Source: Sepiola atlantica
Taxonomy: Eukaryota > Mollusca > Cephalopoda > Sepiida > Sepiolidae
Length of the DNA: 64,000 nt
NCBI GenBank assembly: GCA_963556195.1
Contig: OY744519.1
Location: 29,894,397-29,958,396, forward strand
Reading direction: 5' to 3'
Translations under genes and position numbers: made by a program
The notes under the pieces: model-generated
What the model was told of the DNA's origin: nothing
The model's database searches: none
What the model saw: the letters and a program-made list of their open reading frames with translations, nothing else
In this document: positions 23,450 to 33,800 of the stretch, one piece after another
Numbering within the stretch: the first letter of the stretch is position 1
Layout of the letters: the number at the start of each line of letters is the position of its first letter

Positions 23450-23690
23450 GAAGCAATTAAAACGAACAACAAATAACTCCATTATTTGTTCTTGGATTTC
23501 GTTTACTTCTTACAGCAAATTATAATCAATTAATCTATATGAACCACATCTTCTGACTTTTTTCTTTTCTGACTCAAGTCATAGAAACAATTAAAAAACA
23601 ACAAATAACTCCATTACTTGCTCTGGGATTTGGTTTACAATTACAGCATTTGATTGAATGTACATCTAGATGAATTGCATCATTCCCTTC
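23450..23690 (+). repeat. Diverged tandem duplication of about 125 bp
   Basis: ACAACAAATAACTCCATTAT (about 23467) and ACAACAAATAACTCCATTAC (about 23598), each followed by a GATTTG/GATTTCG-GTTTAC line and an ACAGCA, show two copies in tandem. Confidence 0.6.
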
Positions 23691-23984
23691 CAAACCTCCC
23701 TAGCGGTAGTGGAAACCCCAAAAACAGGTGTCTTCACTTCGACACCGAACACTCAAGAAGCAGGATTGATATCGCTTCTCTACCATGTACTTCCCCCCAT
23801 GATGTAACTTCCTGTACATGTTGCTCTAATTCTACTATTTAATAGAAAAAATTCCCTTTTCTTTTTTATTCTAACCTTTACATGGAATTTTCCATTTTTA
23901 AATTTATTTTTACACATTCAAATCCAATATCGCCACACTTGGATAGGAAAACACATACATGAATCATCATCATCATCTTGGGTT

Positions 23985-24400
23985 TGATTTGGTTTTGTTT
24001 TACAGCATATCAACCCTTTTCAGGTTATTTAATGCCGAATCCAGTCATTTTGGTAAAAGTTTTTATGCTTCAAGTTCTTTATATCTTCAAATATTTACTC
24101 ATAGTGTTTCTTTGGTTGTTTTGTTTTACGAGATATCAACCCTTTTCGGGTTATTTAATGTTGAATCCAATCATTTTGGTAAAAGCTTTCATGCTTCAAG
24201 TTCTTTATATTTTCAAATATTTATTCATGGTGTTTGGTTTGATTGTTTTGTAAAGGAAAATTGATTGAGTTTTGCAAAAGGAAAGGAAAAAAAAACAATA
24301 ACATCAATGTTTGGTGCATTTTAGGTAAAGAAGCCAATATCTTCAAGCAGTTTGATCTGGTAGCACCAAGCATCTTTGGTTTAACAGTTGGATGGCTATT
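23985..24400 (+). repeat. Dispersed repeat family F with internal 125-bp duplication
   Basis: ATATCAACCCTTTTC, AATCCAGTCATTTTGGTAAA and TGCTTCAAGTTCTTTATAT occur twice in tandem (about 24006 and 24132). A tail with AACATCAATGTTTGGTGCAT and GATCTGGTAGCA follows. Relatives: 28240-28480, 45220-45400, 51895-51950 (reverse) and 56930-57310. Overlapping frames of 90-100 codons here are products of the duplication. Confidence 0.65.
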
Positions 24401-24519
24401 TCTGGCAGATTTACCTCTCTTAGTTTCTTAGGGACGGAACAGGTCAATACATCTTCTTCCAAGTAACTCAACAATCTCACCAACATTCAAAATGCACAGC
24501 CTGAAGTTCGACCGATTTT

Positions 24520-24680
24520 TTTGGGAAGTCATTTCCTTAGTTGAGGCAACATTTTTAGAAGTAGGATGCCCTTCCTGATGCCAACCCAGTGAAGTGCTGA
24601 GGACCAATGCTTTTATCGAGACACCATCTCTAGGTGATTGCCCACCAAGGCTCAAGGGCGTTTCACCCTACTTCATCAAG
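24520..24680 (+). repeat. Probable ancient dispersed element, GGATGCCCTTCCTGATGCC motif
   Basis: AGGATGCCCTTCCTGATGCC at about 24562 resembles a phrase that I associate with old dispersed elements in several aquatic animals. No other copy is in this window, so the call rests on memory of the motif only. Confidence 0.35.
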
Positions 24681-25638
24681 AAATAAAGCAATTTGGATGG
24701 TACAAATAGATTCTATCACAGGAACTATTTATTTTAGAATTTTTGAGATGAGGATTGATCATTTGTATTATTCAGACTACCACTCTCATCTTGTATGTCA
24801 CTCTCACACCACGAACGTAGGCAAAATTAAATGATAATTTGTCATTAAAATAGTTACATAATTCAAATCAACCTGCAAAAAAACTAATTGTACAAGAAAA
24901 AAATGATATCATTAGAAAGAGGAAAGATTAAATTTTATTTTTTGTTATATACTAATTTCATAGATATAACTGTAATGACAAACGAGAACAGTCATAACTT
25001 TAAGAAAGCTTTATTCGGCATAAACTGTCAGTACAATGTTAGTGCTGCTATTTATATGGTTAAGACGAACAGGAGAGTTCTCCAAAGGGGAGATAATTTA
25101 GAATAGGGAAATTATCCGTAATTGTTCATTACAATAACCTAAAAAATAACCGAGATATTTTAAGTTCAATTTTACGAAAATTTCACTGTTTTTAACCATT
25201 TTTTGCAGCATAAACATGCAAGTTTGGATTACTTAATAAAAAAAAAAAAAACTCATATGAACCGTCAAAGTTGCTACTCTGTATCGTTTCCGCACATTTT
25301 TTATGACGGCATGTTATTTTCACCAATGTTTAAGACTGGGTATATCTAAGAATTATTAATTCCATCTATATTATCTTTCTTTTAATGAACTATGGCAACA
25401 TATTTATAAACATTTTTCACTTATTTGGAGCTTTTATCTTCAGTTATACACTGATTAAGTTGGCTTTGTATTCAGTATCACATTGAATGGCCATAACTCG
25501 GGTACTAATTGAAATCAGATAATTTTTTTTTAAATCTTGCAGCACTATATATGCATACCTACAAAACTTTTTGGTATATTAAAAAAAAGAATTCAGTTTG
25601 GAATATCATTGATATTTTTATGCTAAAATAAATTGCTA
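24681..25638. other. AT-rich non-coding stretch
   Basis: Nothing recognised beyond homopolymer A runs. Short open frames lack any familiar motif. Confidence 0.4.
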
Positions 25639-25639
25639 A

Positions 25640-26022
25640 TGTTGCATCGCGAAAGCTGTGTTTGAGTGACACTTTTAAAGGTCAAGGATCCTCAGAACGG
25701 AAGTCAACGGGGATTTTCTTTCTCTTTAGCTTGCGAGACTTCAAGCAGAAAAGACGTGTCTGAGTGCTGTCCCTGATCCAGAGGGCAGCGTGCACAGTGT
25801 GGCCGGGTGTAGCAAGACGACTTATCCGTCTATCTATTTGTCTGTCTTTCTCTCTCTCACATGTACACATGTGAACTGTCGCTCTGATGTTTTATGTGAC
25901 TGCCTCTCTGTCTTTTTTCTCACACACACACGTGCCCGCGTATTCAAGTTGTCTCTCTGATGTTTTTTCTATTACTGTCTTTTTAAATAAATCTTTTATA
26001 TAAACATTGGTGCCCAAGTGAG
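25640..26022 (+). mobile_element. Possible solo LTR plus primer-binding-site-like sequence
   Basis: A candidate LTR from TGTTGCATCG (25640) to TATAAACA (26006) has TG...CA ends and an AATAAA at 25986-25991, 15 bases before the end. It is followed at once by TTGGTGCCCAAGTGAG, which has the TGG start of a tRNA primer-binding site. A CT/CA-rich middle lies between. No gag or pol follows, and I have not found a second LTR or a target duplication. Alternatively it is unrelated sequence with a chance TGGTGCCC. Confidence 0.42.
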
Positions 26023-26615
26023 TTTATAAGCAGACGAAAAGAACCTGGGTTCACGCGCCGCCGATACAAGTGTATAATGGTTTATAAACTTATTGGTAAA
26101 TGAACGTGTAACACTTATGTTTCTGTTGTTTTTATATATCAACCTGTTGGAGCAGACTGAACCGAAAAAAAGATTAACGCTGTAAAACGTATTCTTAGTC
26201 GGCCATTTTTGTTTCAGCTTTAACAGGATTATGGGATTTTGTGCCGTGTGTTTTTATTAGTAAAAAGGGTTTAACAGTGAAAGGATAAATATTAGTATAT
26301 CACAAGGTGTATTAATAAATGATAAATGACAAACACCATTGATTTATCATAAACAACAGGTTTTACTTACACAGATGATTTTCTTTTTAATTTGAGGCAT
26401 GAATTATAGAAAATTACTAAACATCCTCCACTCTATAATAAAGACCAATGTGTATTTATTTGTGTATATATATATATATATATATATAATTAACTTGTTA
26501 CAAATATCCAGGGGGTATGAATCCGAAGGAAGTTGAAACCGGGTTTATGAGAGTGCTCAATGAAAATTCAGAGCAAAATATATATTTTTTGGAATAAAAA
26601 ATGGAATAAAATCAA

Positions 26616-26620
<5 letters not shown>
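26023..26620. other. AT-rich stretch with (TA)n runs
   Basis: Contains a TA run at about 26467-26489. If the LTR call is right this would be leader sequence, but no gag is visible. Confidence 0.35.

Positions 26621-26660
<40 letters not shown>
26621..26660. repeat. (TA)n microsatellite at the mariner insertion site
   Basis: An uninterrupted TA run ending exactly where the mariner terminal repeat begins (CAGGTTGG at 26661). Mariner inserts at TA, so the run probably supplied the target. Confidence 0.9.
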
Positions 26661-26663
<3 letters not shown>

Positions 26664-27890
26664 GTTGGAAAAAAAGTAATGTCGTTTTGGTCCAACACAT
26701 TTATTTCATCTGAAACATTCACGTTAGGGCATTTTTAATATTTACAATAATTTCCCTCCTCATTTTCTATGACTTCTGTCCAACGATCAACTAGATTCTT
26801 GATGCCTTCTTCAAAGAATTTCTGATTTTTTAGAGAAAAACAAATTTAGGTCATTTTTGAGTCGGTAGTCATTTTCATAAATTTTATTGTTTAAGTGATG
26901 CCGGAAAAGATGGTAGTCGGATAGAGCAATGTCAGGTGAATAAGGCGGATGAGGCAAACCTTCTCAATTGAAACTCATGACCTTTTCCTGAATGAGTTTT
27001 GCTGTGTGAGGTCTCGCGTTATCATGCTGAAGCACTACACCCTTCCTATTGAGTAATGCTGGTCGTTTTTTTGATAGAGCAGTTCTTAGATCATCCAGCT
27101 GCGAACAATATTTTACTGCTGTGATTGTTTGATTAGGCTCTAGTAACTCATAATGAATCAGTTCTCTCATGTCCCACCATAAAGAGAGCATAACCTTGTT
27201 TTGGAACAGGCTGTGGACTTCGGTTTCGGTCTAACCATTGTTAGTGTTGGGTACTTTTTGTAAAGAACCCATTTTTCATCTCCAGTCACAATTCTTTGCA
27301 AAAATGGTTCTCGATGATTCCTGGAAAGCAAAGATGTGCAAACAGTCAATCTTTGATTTCGTTGAGCGTCGGTCAAATCGTGGGGAACCCAGAGTCCAAG
27401 TTTTTAAACTTTTCCTAACTCGTGAAGGAATGAAATAATTTTGGTATGGGTTGTATTGAATTGTTGAGCTAATTCTCTGCTGGTTAACTTTGGATTGGCC
27501 TCCACAGCGTCTTTAATGGCGTCTTAATCAATTGAATTTGGCCTTCCTGAACGTTGCCGATCTGACAGGTTAAAGTCTCCAGAAGAAAATTTTGCAAACC
27601 ACTGTTGACATTTTCGATCATTCAGAACATTTATCCCATTGACAGTTCCAATATTCCTTGCAGCTTCTGCAGCCGAGTTTCCTTTTTTGAATTCATAGAG
27701 CATACAATGTCTCAGTTGCTCCTCACTAATATCCATTTTTTGACGGCTGAGACCGTTAAACTTAATATTTTCCAACTAATTACTATATTTGAAAAATATT
27801 AAGACACCAATTCACCAAAAAATCTAGAACTGTGTACAACTTAGGAGGCTGCAAAGTGATGAAGTAAAAAATACGACATTACTTTCCATT
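26661..27890 (-). mobile_element. Mariner DNA transposon, degenerate
   Basis: An element of about 1.23 kb. The left end CAGGTTGGAAAAAAAGTAAT and the right end (27864-27890, reversed) share AAAGTAATGTCGT as terminal inverted repeats. The right end is eroded. Inside is a minus-strand transposase in pieces (next entry). The TA-rich flank on the left is consistent with TA insertion. Confidence 0.88.
26776..27775 (-). pseudogene. Mariner transposase, frameshifted and stopped
   Basis: The N-terminal part (27775-27524) has the paired helix-turn-helix DNA-binding region, including CQQWFAKFSSGDFNLSDRQ and SGRPNSID. The middle contains IVTGDEKWVLY with the first catalytic Asp. The next part has GVVLQHDNARPHTAKLIQ with the second Asp. 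The end has PHPPYSPDIALSDYHLF with the third Asp, fitting the DD34D spacing of mariners. Length from start to end is about 330 codons, close to the usual 340-350. It is broken by frameshifts between the pieces and by a stop just after VMSFN (near 26968). The Met at 27775 fits family starts. Not functional. Confidence 0.9.
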
Positions 27891-27989
27891 AGAAAGTTGC
27901 TGGTAAAATGTGTTCTGAAAAGGTTGTAGAAAAGTTTGTAGAAAAGAGGAGATGGAAGTGCTTCATGAAAATTCAGATACTTTTGATTT

Positions 27990-28250
27990 TTGTGAAATTT
28001 TAACAGTAGGTATTGGACATCAATTATTAAATATTTCCCAAATTACAGTTTCTTTGAGGCATTTTCAAGGGTTTTAATGTAGGCACAACCTCCCAGTTGA
28101 AATTTTAAAAATTTCAGATTTACATTACATTTGATCCATACTCATTGGACACTTATTGAGAAAGATTCTCTGAATTTCAATTTCTTCTGACGACCTCTTA
28201 AGATTAAGGCTTAAATTTTAGACATTTCCTAGATTCAAAACCCTTTTCGA
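27990..28250 (-). repeat. Family A repeat fragment, minus strand
   Basis: GTGAAATTTTAACAGTAGGT, TTTCTTTGAGGCATTTTCAA and TCCATACTCATTGGACAC are the reverse of family A. Confidence 0.65.
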
Positions 28251-28480
28251 GTTATTTAATGCTGAATCTGGTCATTTTGCTAACAGTTTTTATGCTTCAA
28301 GTTATTTATATCTTCAAATATTTATTTATGGTGTTTGGTTGTTTTGTAGAGGAAACATATTGTTTTTGTTTTTAGCTTTACAAAGAAAAAGGAAAAAAAC
28401 AATAACATCAATGTTTGCTGCATTTTAAGTCAGGGGGCCGGTATCTTCAGACTGCCTGATCTGGTAGCATCAGACTCCAT
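28240..28480 (+). repeat. Family F repeat
   Basis: Carries one copy of the 125-bp module (AACCCTTTTCGAGTTATTTA, TGCTTCAAGTTATTTATATC) and the tail AACATCAATGTTTGCTGCAT through GATCTGGTAGCATCAGACTC. Confidence 0.65.
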
Positions 28481-28489
28481 TAAATAATT

Positions 28490-29315
28490 GCGGCAAATGA
28501 CAGATCAGAGAAGTACAAAAGGCAGCAAAAAGAATGTGTTCTGCAAAAAGGTTGTAGAAAAGCTGGTACTGATGAAACGGCAGCAAAGAAACGTCGCTTC
28601 TCCTTCATTTTTTTGAATCCTCCTTTTAAATAACCGAGGCAGACGACAGGTCAGAGAAGTACAAAAGGCAGCATTTTTTTTTTTTTTTGCCTACTGTTTA
28701 ACCTTGAAACAAGAACAGAATTAATTGAATCTTTTTTATTGAAACAACAGTAATTAGCAGAACAACAACAACAGAACTGGTTGAAAGACGAAGCAGAGAG
28801 AAAATTAATTTGACAACAAACTAGCGACATATTTTCCTTATCTAAATTTATACATTCTTGTGCAGACATTTTTCCTATTAGCCAAATGACACAGATGAAA
28901 AATCTGTTGATGAAAATTCTAAGAATCTGAATACAATTGATCAGCCAGTTTCTCTGCATTCCTGGATTCTACAATGTATATGTATATATTTCCATATTCT
29001 TAGAAAAATATTTGCCATTTAATAATTCCTCATGTTTGTTTTGGTAATGTTTTTTCTGCTGACTATTATTTATCATGAATATCGAAGGAAGTTTTCTCAA
29101 ATTCTGCTCTGACAAAAAGTGTTTGTGTTTTTACTAATGAGTCACCACTTATCAAGGCCCGGGGGAGGGGGACACTCGAGGATAAGATTTAAAGAGATTG
29201 TCAGTTGGACGATCATCGCCACCACGAGAGGATTGGAAACAGTGGGTGGAATGAGCAGAATTTGATTATCTAAGAGGAAGGGTCAACAAGTATTTGTTAA
29301 CATTAAACTTGAGGG
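28490..29315. other. Non-coding stretch with a short internal duplication
   Basis: ACAGATCAGAGAAGTACAAA (about 28500) recurs as ACAGGTCAGAGAAGTACAAA (about 28646), both followed by AGGCAGCA. No gene recognised. Confidence 0.4.
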
Positions 29316-29319
29316 GTTT

Positions 29320-29595
29320 CCGGGCCTTCGGGTCTGGATTTACGCCGGTCTATCGGTTGTCCGTCCTGTGCAGTTCTAGGAGGTGCACCCTCCTAGGCTT
29401 TGCCTTCTCACCCTTTGAGAGGGGGTTAGTTTATTGCTAATCGCCTGAGGCGCCCCTACCGGGGAATGCCGACGGGGCTGCCCAGGCAATTTTTAAATGG
29501 CCAGAGTGCTCAAATTCTCAAGCGCTGGTTTTTTCCCCACTTTCCCGACCTTGTGTCACATCTTACCTTGTGGGAGGAAGATAAATAGAATTAAA
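29320..29595 (+). mobile_element. SINE-like element E, plus strand
   Basis: GC-richer than its surroundings. It has CGGGCCTTCGGGTCTGGATT, GCACCCTCCTAGGCTTTGCC, GCTAATCGCCTGAGGCGCCC, GCTGCCCAGGCAATTTTTAA, CAGAGTGCTCAAATTCTC and a tail CGACCTTGTGTC... with GTGGGAGGAAGATAAATAG. The same element lies in reverse at 32385-32670 and in diverged form at 34800-35010. The tail resembles that of the tRNA SINE at 35020-35155. Confidence 0.75.
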
Positions 29596-29604
29596 CTTGA
29601 GGAC

Positions 29605-29885
29605 GACAATGTTGCAGTCAGTTGGGAAGCAGCACCATGGTAATTTGTTTCACAGATGGGATGTTCTAGGAAATAAACTTTGTTCGTGGAAGTTCCGTTT
29701 AGTTTTTGGTACAGAGTGAGAGAAACGAAAGTTCTTTGCTGTGGTTGTAGCTAGATGAGTTCTTGCTGTGAATGTTTTAAAAGCGGAAATCAGAGATTAG
29801 AGCTCAGTCGAGCACCTACCACGAACATAACAATACAGCAGAGAGAGGCTAGCAACATCTTTTCTGTGTGAAAGGGGCTGTAAAG
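29605..29885 (-). pseudogene. LINE 3' fragment (LINE b), minus strand
   Basis: Minus-strand translation of about 29800-29885 gives PLSHRKDVASLSLLYC and RGRCSTEL, the region C-terminal to the reverse transcriptase shared with the LINEs at 43250, 47250 and 51110. The rest aligns at DNA level with 43380-43500 (for example TTCACAGATGGGATGTTCT). 5'-truncated. Confidence 0.75.
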
Positions 29886-29994
29886 AAAGTTGTTTTGTGT
29901 ATAACTAAAAATAAAGACATCTGGAAACGGCTGTAAGCATGCAAAGTAATATATGGACTATTTATTTTGGATTCGGATCTAAAGATAAGTCGCA

Positions 29995-30215
29995 AGAGAC
30001 CATCCTCCCAGGCATTTCCGCCCCTTCTTTTCAGAGAGGGGGTGAGTGAGTTTATTTTCTGTCATCTGAGGCGGCTCATTTGTGAAGGCTTGTTGACAGA
30101 GATTTTTTTCCAACCAAGTATCCCTTTTTGAGGAGGTAGACTATCCACATTAAAAACACGATCATGTATCTAACTTTGCCCCCTTAGGGGGGTGGGGAGG
30201 GTTAAGGCAAGTAAA
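29995..30215 (+). mobile_element. Element E fragment with shared SINE tail
   Basis: CTCCCAGGCATTTCCGCCCC and GTCATCTGAGGCGG match element E. Then TTTTGAGGAGGTAGACTATC, CCACATTAAAAACACGATC and a G-rich CCTTAGGGGGGTGGGGAG with GGCAAGTAAAAAG match the shared tail. Confidence 0.55.
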
Positions 30216-30299
30216 AAGGATGCAAATCTAATTAAAAATGTGGTTCCTTTTAAATAGTTTCGTTAACAGAAACACAGAATCATAAAAAAAATGTTTTTA

Positions 30300-30700
30300 C
30301 AAAAGGATTTCATAAAATCATAACTGTTCAATTCTAGAGGGGTTTTAGGGGGCATATTACGGGCACAACCACGCATTTGAACATTAAAATATTTCAGATT
30401 GGCATTGATTTTGACCCATAGTCATTAGACATCAATTAAGCAAGATTCCCTGAATTTCAATTTCTTTTTAAGACCCCTTAAGCTTAAGCCTTAAACTTTA
30501 AACATTTTCTCGAATCAAAATAATCATGTAATGGAGTTTGATAAAAATTGGAACAAGGATTCTAAACATAAGGTCAAGTATTCACATTTTGAATTTAATT
30601 TTTGTAAGTGGACATAAAAGTGGTGTAAAACTGTTCTGTTCGGGGGGGGGGGGATTAATTTTACCCACCGTGCGACGAGGTTTCTTCTAATATATAGACT
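30300..30700 (-). repeat. Family A repeat, minus strand
   Basis: Runs in reverse from GGGGTTTTAGGGGGCATATT through CCATAGTCATTAGACATC, ACATTTTCTCGAATCAAAAT and CTAAACATAAGGTCAAGTAT to the reversed end TTTTACCCACCGTGCGACGA. A 12-base G run interrupts it at about 30643. Confidence 0.75.
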
Positions 30701-31125
30701 CTATACAAATATTGAGTACTCTAAAACTATAAGAAACAAAGAATAAATAACTGCAACAATCTGGAAATTGTTTTTGTTTTGTTTTTCTACTTTTGTGTGA
30801 CAATGAAAAGCTCATTTTGAACCATTCAGGCTAATAGTCCCCCTACCCCCATACCCCCCACACACACACTCAAAGGACCCGGATGTTTGTAACACAACAA
30901 CGACGATGTTTGTCCGCCATTCAAAGAGAAAGCGTTAACATTTTTTTTGTTTTTTGACAAATTTTGTTTATCAGAGTAAATGAATCATCGTCCAGCGTTT
31001 GTGGAAAGAAATCATTTTGCAGTTGATTTCAAACAAAACGAACAGAAAGAAAGAAGAAAAACAGAAAAAAATGGATGAGGGGAAAAAAAAGAATGAAAAC
31101 GTTTATCAGATAACATTTATTTTTA
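30701..31125. other. Non-coding stretch
   Basis: Contains CCCCCTACCCCCATACCCCC at about 30840, which could form an i-motif or quadruplex only with help from neighbouring tracts. No gene recognised. Confidence 0.4.
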
Positions 31126-31213
31126 CTATTTAGAGAGAGAGAGGAAAAGAGAGATTGAAGAATGGAAAAGAAAGATTGAGGAAGAGAAGAAATCAAGCAA
31201 GAAAGAATGAGGC

Positions 31214-31244
<31 letters not shown>

Positions 31245-31500
31245 TGAGAAAGAGTGAGAGAGAGCAACGGGGGGGGGGGAGATTGAGAGAAGTAGAGAGC
31301 AACAGAAAAAAAGAGAGAGAGATAAATAGCAACAGAGAAACAGAGAGAGAGAGGGGGGTAAAGAGCAACAGGGAATGATAGAGAGGGGGAGGGGGGGTTA
31401 GAGAGCAGCAAAGAAAATGAGAGAGAGGTAGAGAATAACACAGGACAAGAGGTGGGGGGAGAAGAGAGAAAGACCAAGTGGGTGTGAGAGAAAGCGAGAA
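31126..31500 (+). repeat. Long polypurine tract, GAGA-rich
   Basis: About 370 bases of nearly pure A and G, with GAGAGAGA runs (for example 31219-31244) and G runs near 31269, 31354 and 31385. The opposite strand reads as Leu/Ser-rich frames of up to 128 codons, which are compositional. Such tracts can form intramolecular triplex. Confidence 0.85.
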
Positions 31501-31790
31501 TGATAGGTACACCTGGATACCAGCGAAACATTGTCACCAACTCTGACACCCTCTTCTCTTATCACTGCCCTGATTTGGGCTGTGATCGCCCTTTTCAGTT
31601 CAAGAATAGTTTGGGGTTGTTTTGATAGACATTATCTTTGAGAAAACTCCACAGATAAAAATCTAGGGAGTTATGGTCCGGTGACAGAAGCCCATTCAGG
31701 ATCCCATCTCCTATTGATGAGAGGATCACTAAATTGTCTCTGCATATCACTAAACACCAATAAAACAAAGACTGTTGGGCATTCATAACT
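31500..31790 (-). pseudogene. DDE transposase C-terminal relic, minus strand
   Basis: Minus-strand translation gives LLSPDHNSLDFYLWSFLKDN with VYQNNPK, the region around the third catalytic Asp/Glu of Tc1/mariner-related (DDE_3) transposases, where SPDxTPxDFxLW is usual. After a frameshift it continues ELKRAITAQIRAVIREEGVR. Only the C-terminal part survives and the surroundings are simple repeats. Confidence 0.65.
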
Positions 31791-32002
31791 AAAACTTGGT
31801 GGACAAGTCAGGCATAGACTGAAGTTTATTTGTACCAAATATGGTTGGATTGCAAAAATGATTGTGAATTTTATTAACGATTCATGGATGGCATTATTTT
31901 TTTTTTTGGAAGGTGGGGGGGGGGGGGTCACCCTTGGAGAGGGGGAGGGGGTCATCCTGTAAATAAAGAGTGCCCCTTAAAGAAGTCAGTTTGGTGAAGG
32001 TG

Positions 32003-32036
<34 letters not shown>

Positions 32037-32384
32037 CGTTGGGGCTTGAAGGATCCCTTTCATTACAGAAATGTGGGGCAAAAAAAGTGAGCAGCACGCG
32101 AGAAAGAAAAACGTGTTTAGCAAAAATACCCATTGACTCACAGGAAACACTTTATCTTCTGCCGTAGACAACATTAACATCAGTAACCCCACCTAAAAAA
32201 AAAGCCCCACCCTAGATCCATTCGTCTCTCTCTCTCTCTCTCTCCAACAACAGAATTCAAGAAATTATATCAGTACACATAGCAACACGCTAACTTTATA
32301 CAAAGCAACTAGTGGTAATAATATCTAAAAAATTAAATCACTTTCGTATTCGGACTACTATTCTCATCTTGGTTGTTTTTATTT
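31791..32384. other. Non-coding stretch with G-run and (GT)n
   Basis: Includes a G-rich tract near 31915-31950, (GT)n at about 32004-32032 and (CT)n at 32225-32243. Near 32350 the line ATTCGGACTACTATTCTCAT belongs to the family D/E neighbourhood. Confidence 0.5.
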
Positions 32385-32670
32385 ATCTTCCTCCCACAAG
32401 GTAAGATGTGACACAAGGTCGGGAAAGTGGGGAAAAACCAGTGCTCGAGAATTTGAGCACTCTGGTTGTTTAAAAATTGCCTGGGCAGCCCCGTCGGCAT
32501 CCCCCGGTAGGGGCGCCTCAGACAGTAAACAATAAACTTACTCCTCCCCAAAGAGGGGAGACAAAGCCTGGGAGGGTGCACCTCCTAGAACTGCACAGGA
32601 CCGACAACCAATAGACCAGTGTAAATCCAGACCCGAAGGCCCGGACGATACCGGTTTATTAGGCGGGGTA
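32385..32670 (-). mobile_element. SINE-like element E, minus strand
   Basis: Reverse copy of 29320-29595, from the tail (TATCTTCCTCCCACAAGGTA) through TTGCCTGGGCAGCCCCGTCG, GGTAGGGGCGCCTCAGAC and GGGTGCACCTCCTAGAACTG to CAGACCCGAAGGCCCGG. Confidence 0.78.
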
Positions 32671-32689
32671 AAACCCCTGTTGTTATTTT

Positions 32690-33360
32690 CACAACGTTTC
32701 GGCTGATATAACCTCCGACCTTCTTCAGGTGCATCTTTTCGAACTCGGGAATCTATATAGAATTTCGAACTGAAGCTTTTTATTTAATTCACAAGGGTAG
32801 ATTGTTCTCATTCCATCAGCCATGATTGGGTAAAAGTGTTAATTAATTATGTTATTCTTAGTTATTATCACCTGTAGTAAGGATTGAACCTTGAACCTCC
32901 AGAAGACTGACACTTAGAACTGATCGTTAATCATTCAACCGTTACACTACGGGTACATAACAACCCAGATGAGAATAGTAGTCTGAATAATCCAAACACA
33001 AATTATCAATCCTCATCTAAAAAATTCCAAAACTTTTTGTACTATTTTAATTATTCGGACTACTATTCTCATATTGATTGTTATATTCACAACGTTTCGA
33101 CCGATGTAACCTCCAACCTTCTTTAGATGCATTTTTTTTAAACTTGGGAATCTTAATGTCGAATTCGGAAATCTGTAAAAAAAAATTGAAACTGAACGCT
33201 TTATTTAATTCACGGGGTAGATTGTTCTCATTCCTTTAGCCATGACCGGGTAGAACTGTTAATTCATGTTTTCTTAGTTGTCATCGCCCGTGAGAGAGGA
33301 TTGAACCTTCAATCTCCAGAACACTATCACTTAGAACTGATTGTTAACAATAGCTGTTAA
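32690..33360 (-). mobile_element. Family D SINE-like element, two tandem copies
   Basis: Two minus-strand copies about 400 bases apart (landmark ACAACGTTTCG at 32693 and 33093). In the first, a tRNA-like head is visible: A box-like TAGTGTAACGGTTGAATG (32932-32949 reversed) and B box GGTTCAATCC (32881-32890 reversed). The body ends in a hammerhead-like core, CTGAAGA, then a pairing GGTCG/CGGCC-type stem, then GAAACG. Stem changes between copies are mostly tolerated as G-U pairs. I cannot find a convincing helix I or a permitted cleavage triplet, so ribozyme activity is uncertain. Confidence 0.6.
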
Positions 33361-33440
33361 CTAGCTCTAGGTCCATATAAACAATTCTAGAATGAATTTG
33401 GGGAGCCTTAAAGCTAATCTTGTCTAAATGTGTAGTATTA
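33341..33440 (+). repeat. Direct repeat, left copy, interrupted by a SINE
   Basis: GATTGTTAACAATAGC, CTAGGTCCATATAAACAATT, then TTGTCTAAATGTGTAGTATT. The same line recurs at 33705-33800 (CTAGGTCAATATAAACAATT, TTGTCTAGATGTATAGTATT). Confidence 0.75.
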
Positions 33441-33679
33441 CGACTGATTTCTTAGCATAATGGTTGGCATGTTCGCTAAGGTTTAATCCTCGGTCGAGTC
33501 ATACTAAAGACTTAAAAAACGGCACTTAATGTCCACTTGCTTAATACTCAGCATTATAAAGTGAGGATCAAGAGTAAGGGGAGTAATCCTGGGAAAAGAG
33601 TGACATCCTCCCCTACATCTGGGTGTAGTTGCTAATGAGGTTGTCCTCGACTATGGTCGACCATTTTACCTTTTTTTAC
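33441..33679 (+). mobile_element. tRNA-like SINE with a paralogous empty site next door
   Basis: Inserted in the left direct repeat after GTATTAC. In the right copy (33790-33800) the same flanks join directly as GTATTACTATAGAATTGC, which defines the insert. Head: A box TTAGCATAATGGTTGG (33452-33467) and B box GGTTTAATCC (33480-33489); the spacing is short, about 28 bases. The body includes ACGGCACTTAATGTCCACTT and GCTTAATACTCAGCATTA. The end is a T run followed by TTAC, so the target duplication may be just TTAC. Confidence 0.7.
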
Positions 33680-33704
33680 TATAGAATTACTATTATTTTT
33701 ATAA

Positions 33705-33800
33705 TGATTGTTAACAAAGGCCCTAGGTCAATATAAACAATTCCAGAATGAATTCTGGGAGCCTTAAACCTAATTTTGTCTAGATGTATAGTATTACTAT
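33705..33800 (+). repeat. Direct repeat, right copy (empty site)
   Basis: Second copy of the line at 33341-33440, uninterrupted by the SINE. Confidence 0.75.

Noticed and set aside
31126..31549. Leu/Ser/Pro-rich minus-strand frames resembling membrane proteins
   Set aside because: Composition of a polypurine tract. The similarity to membrane segments is spurious.
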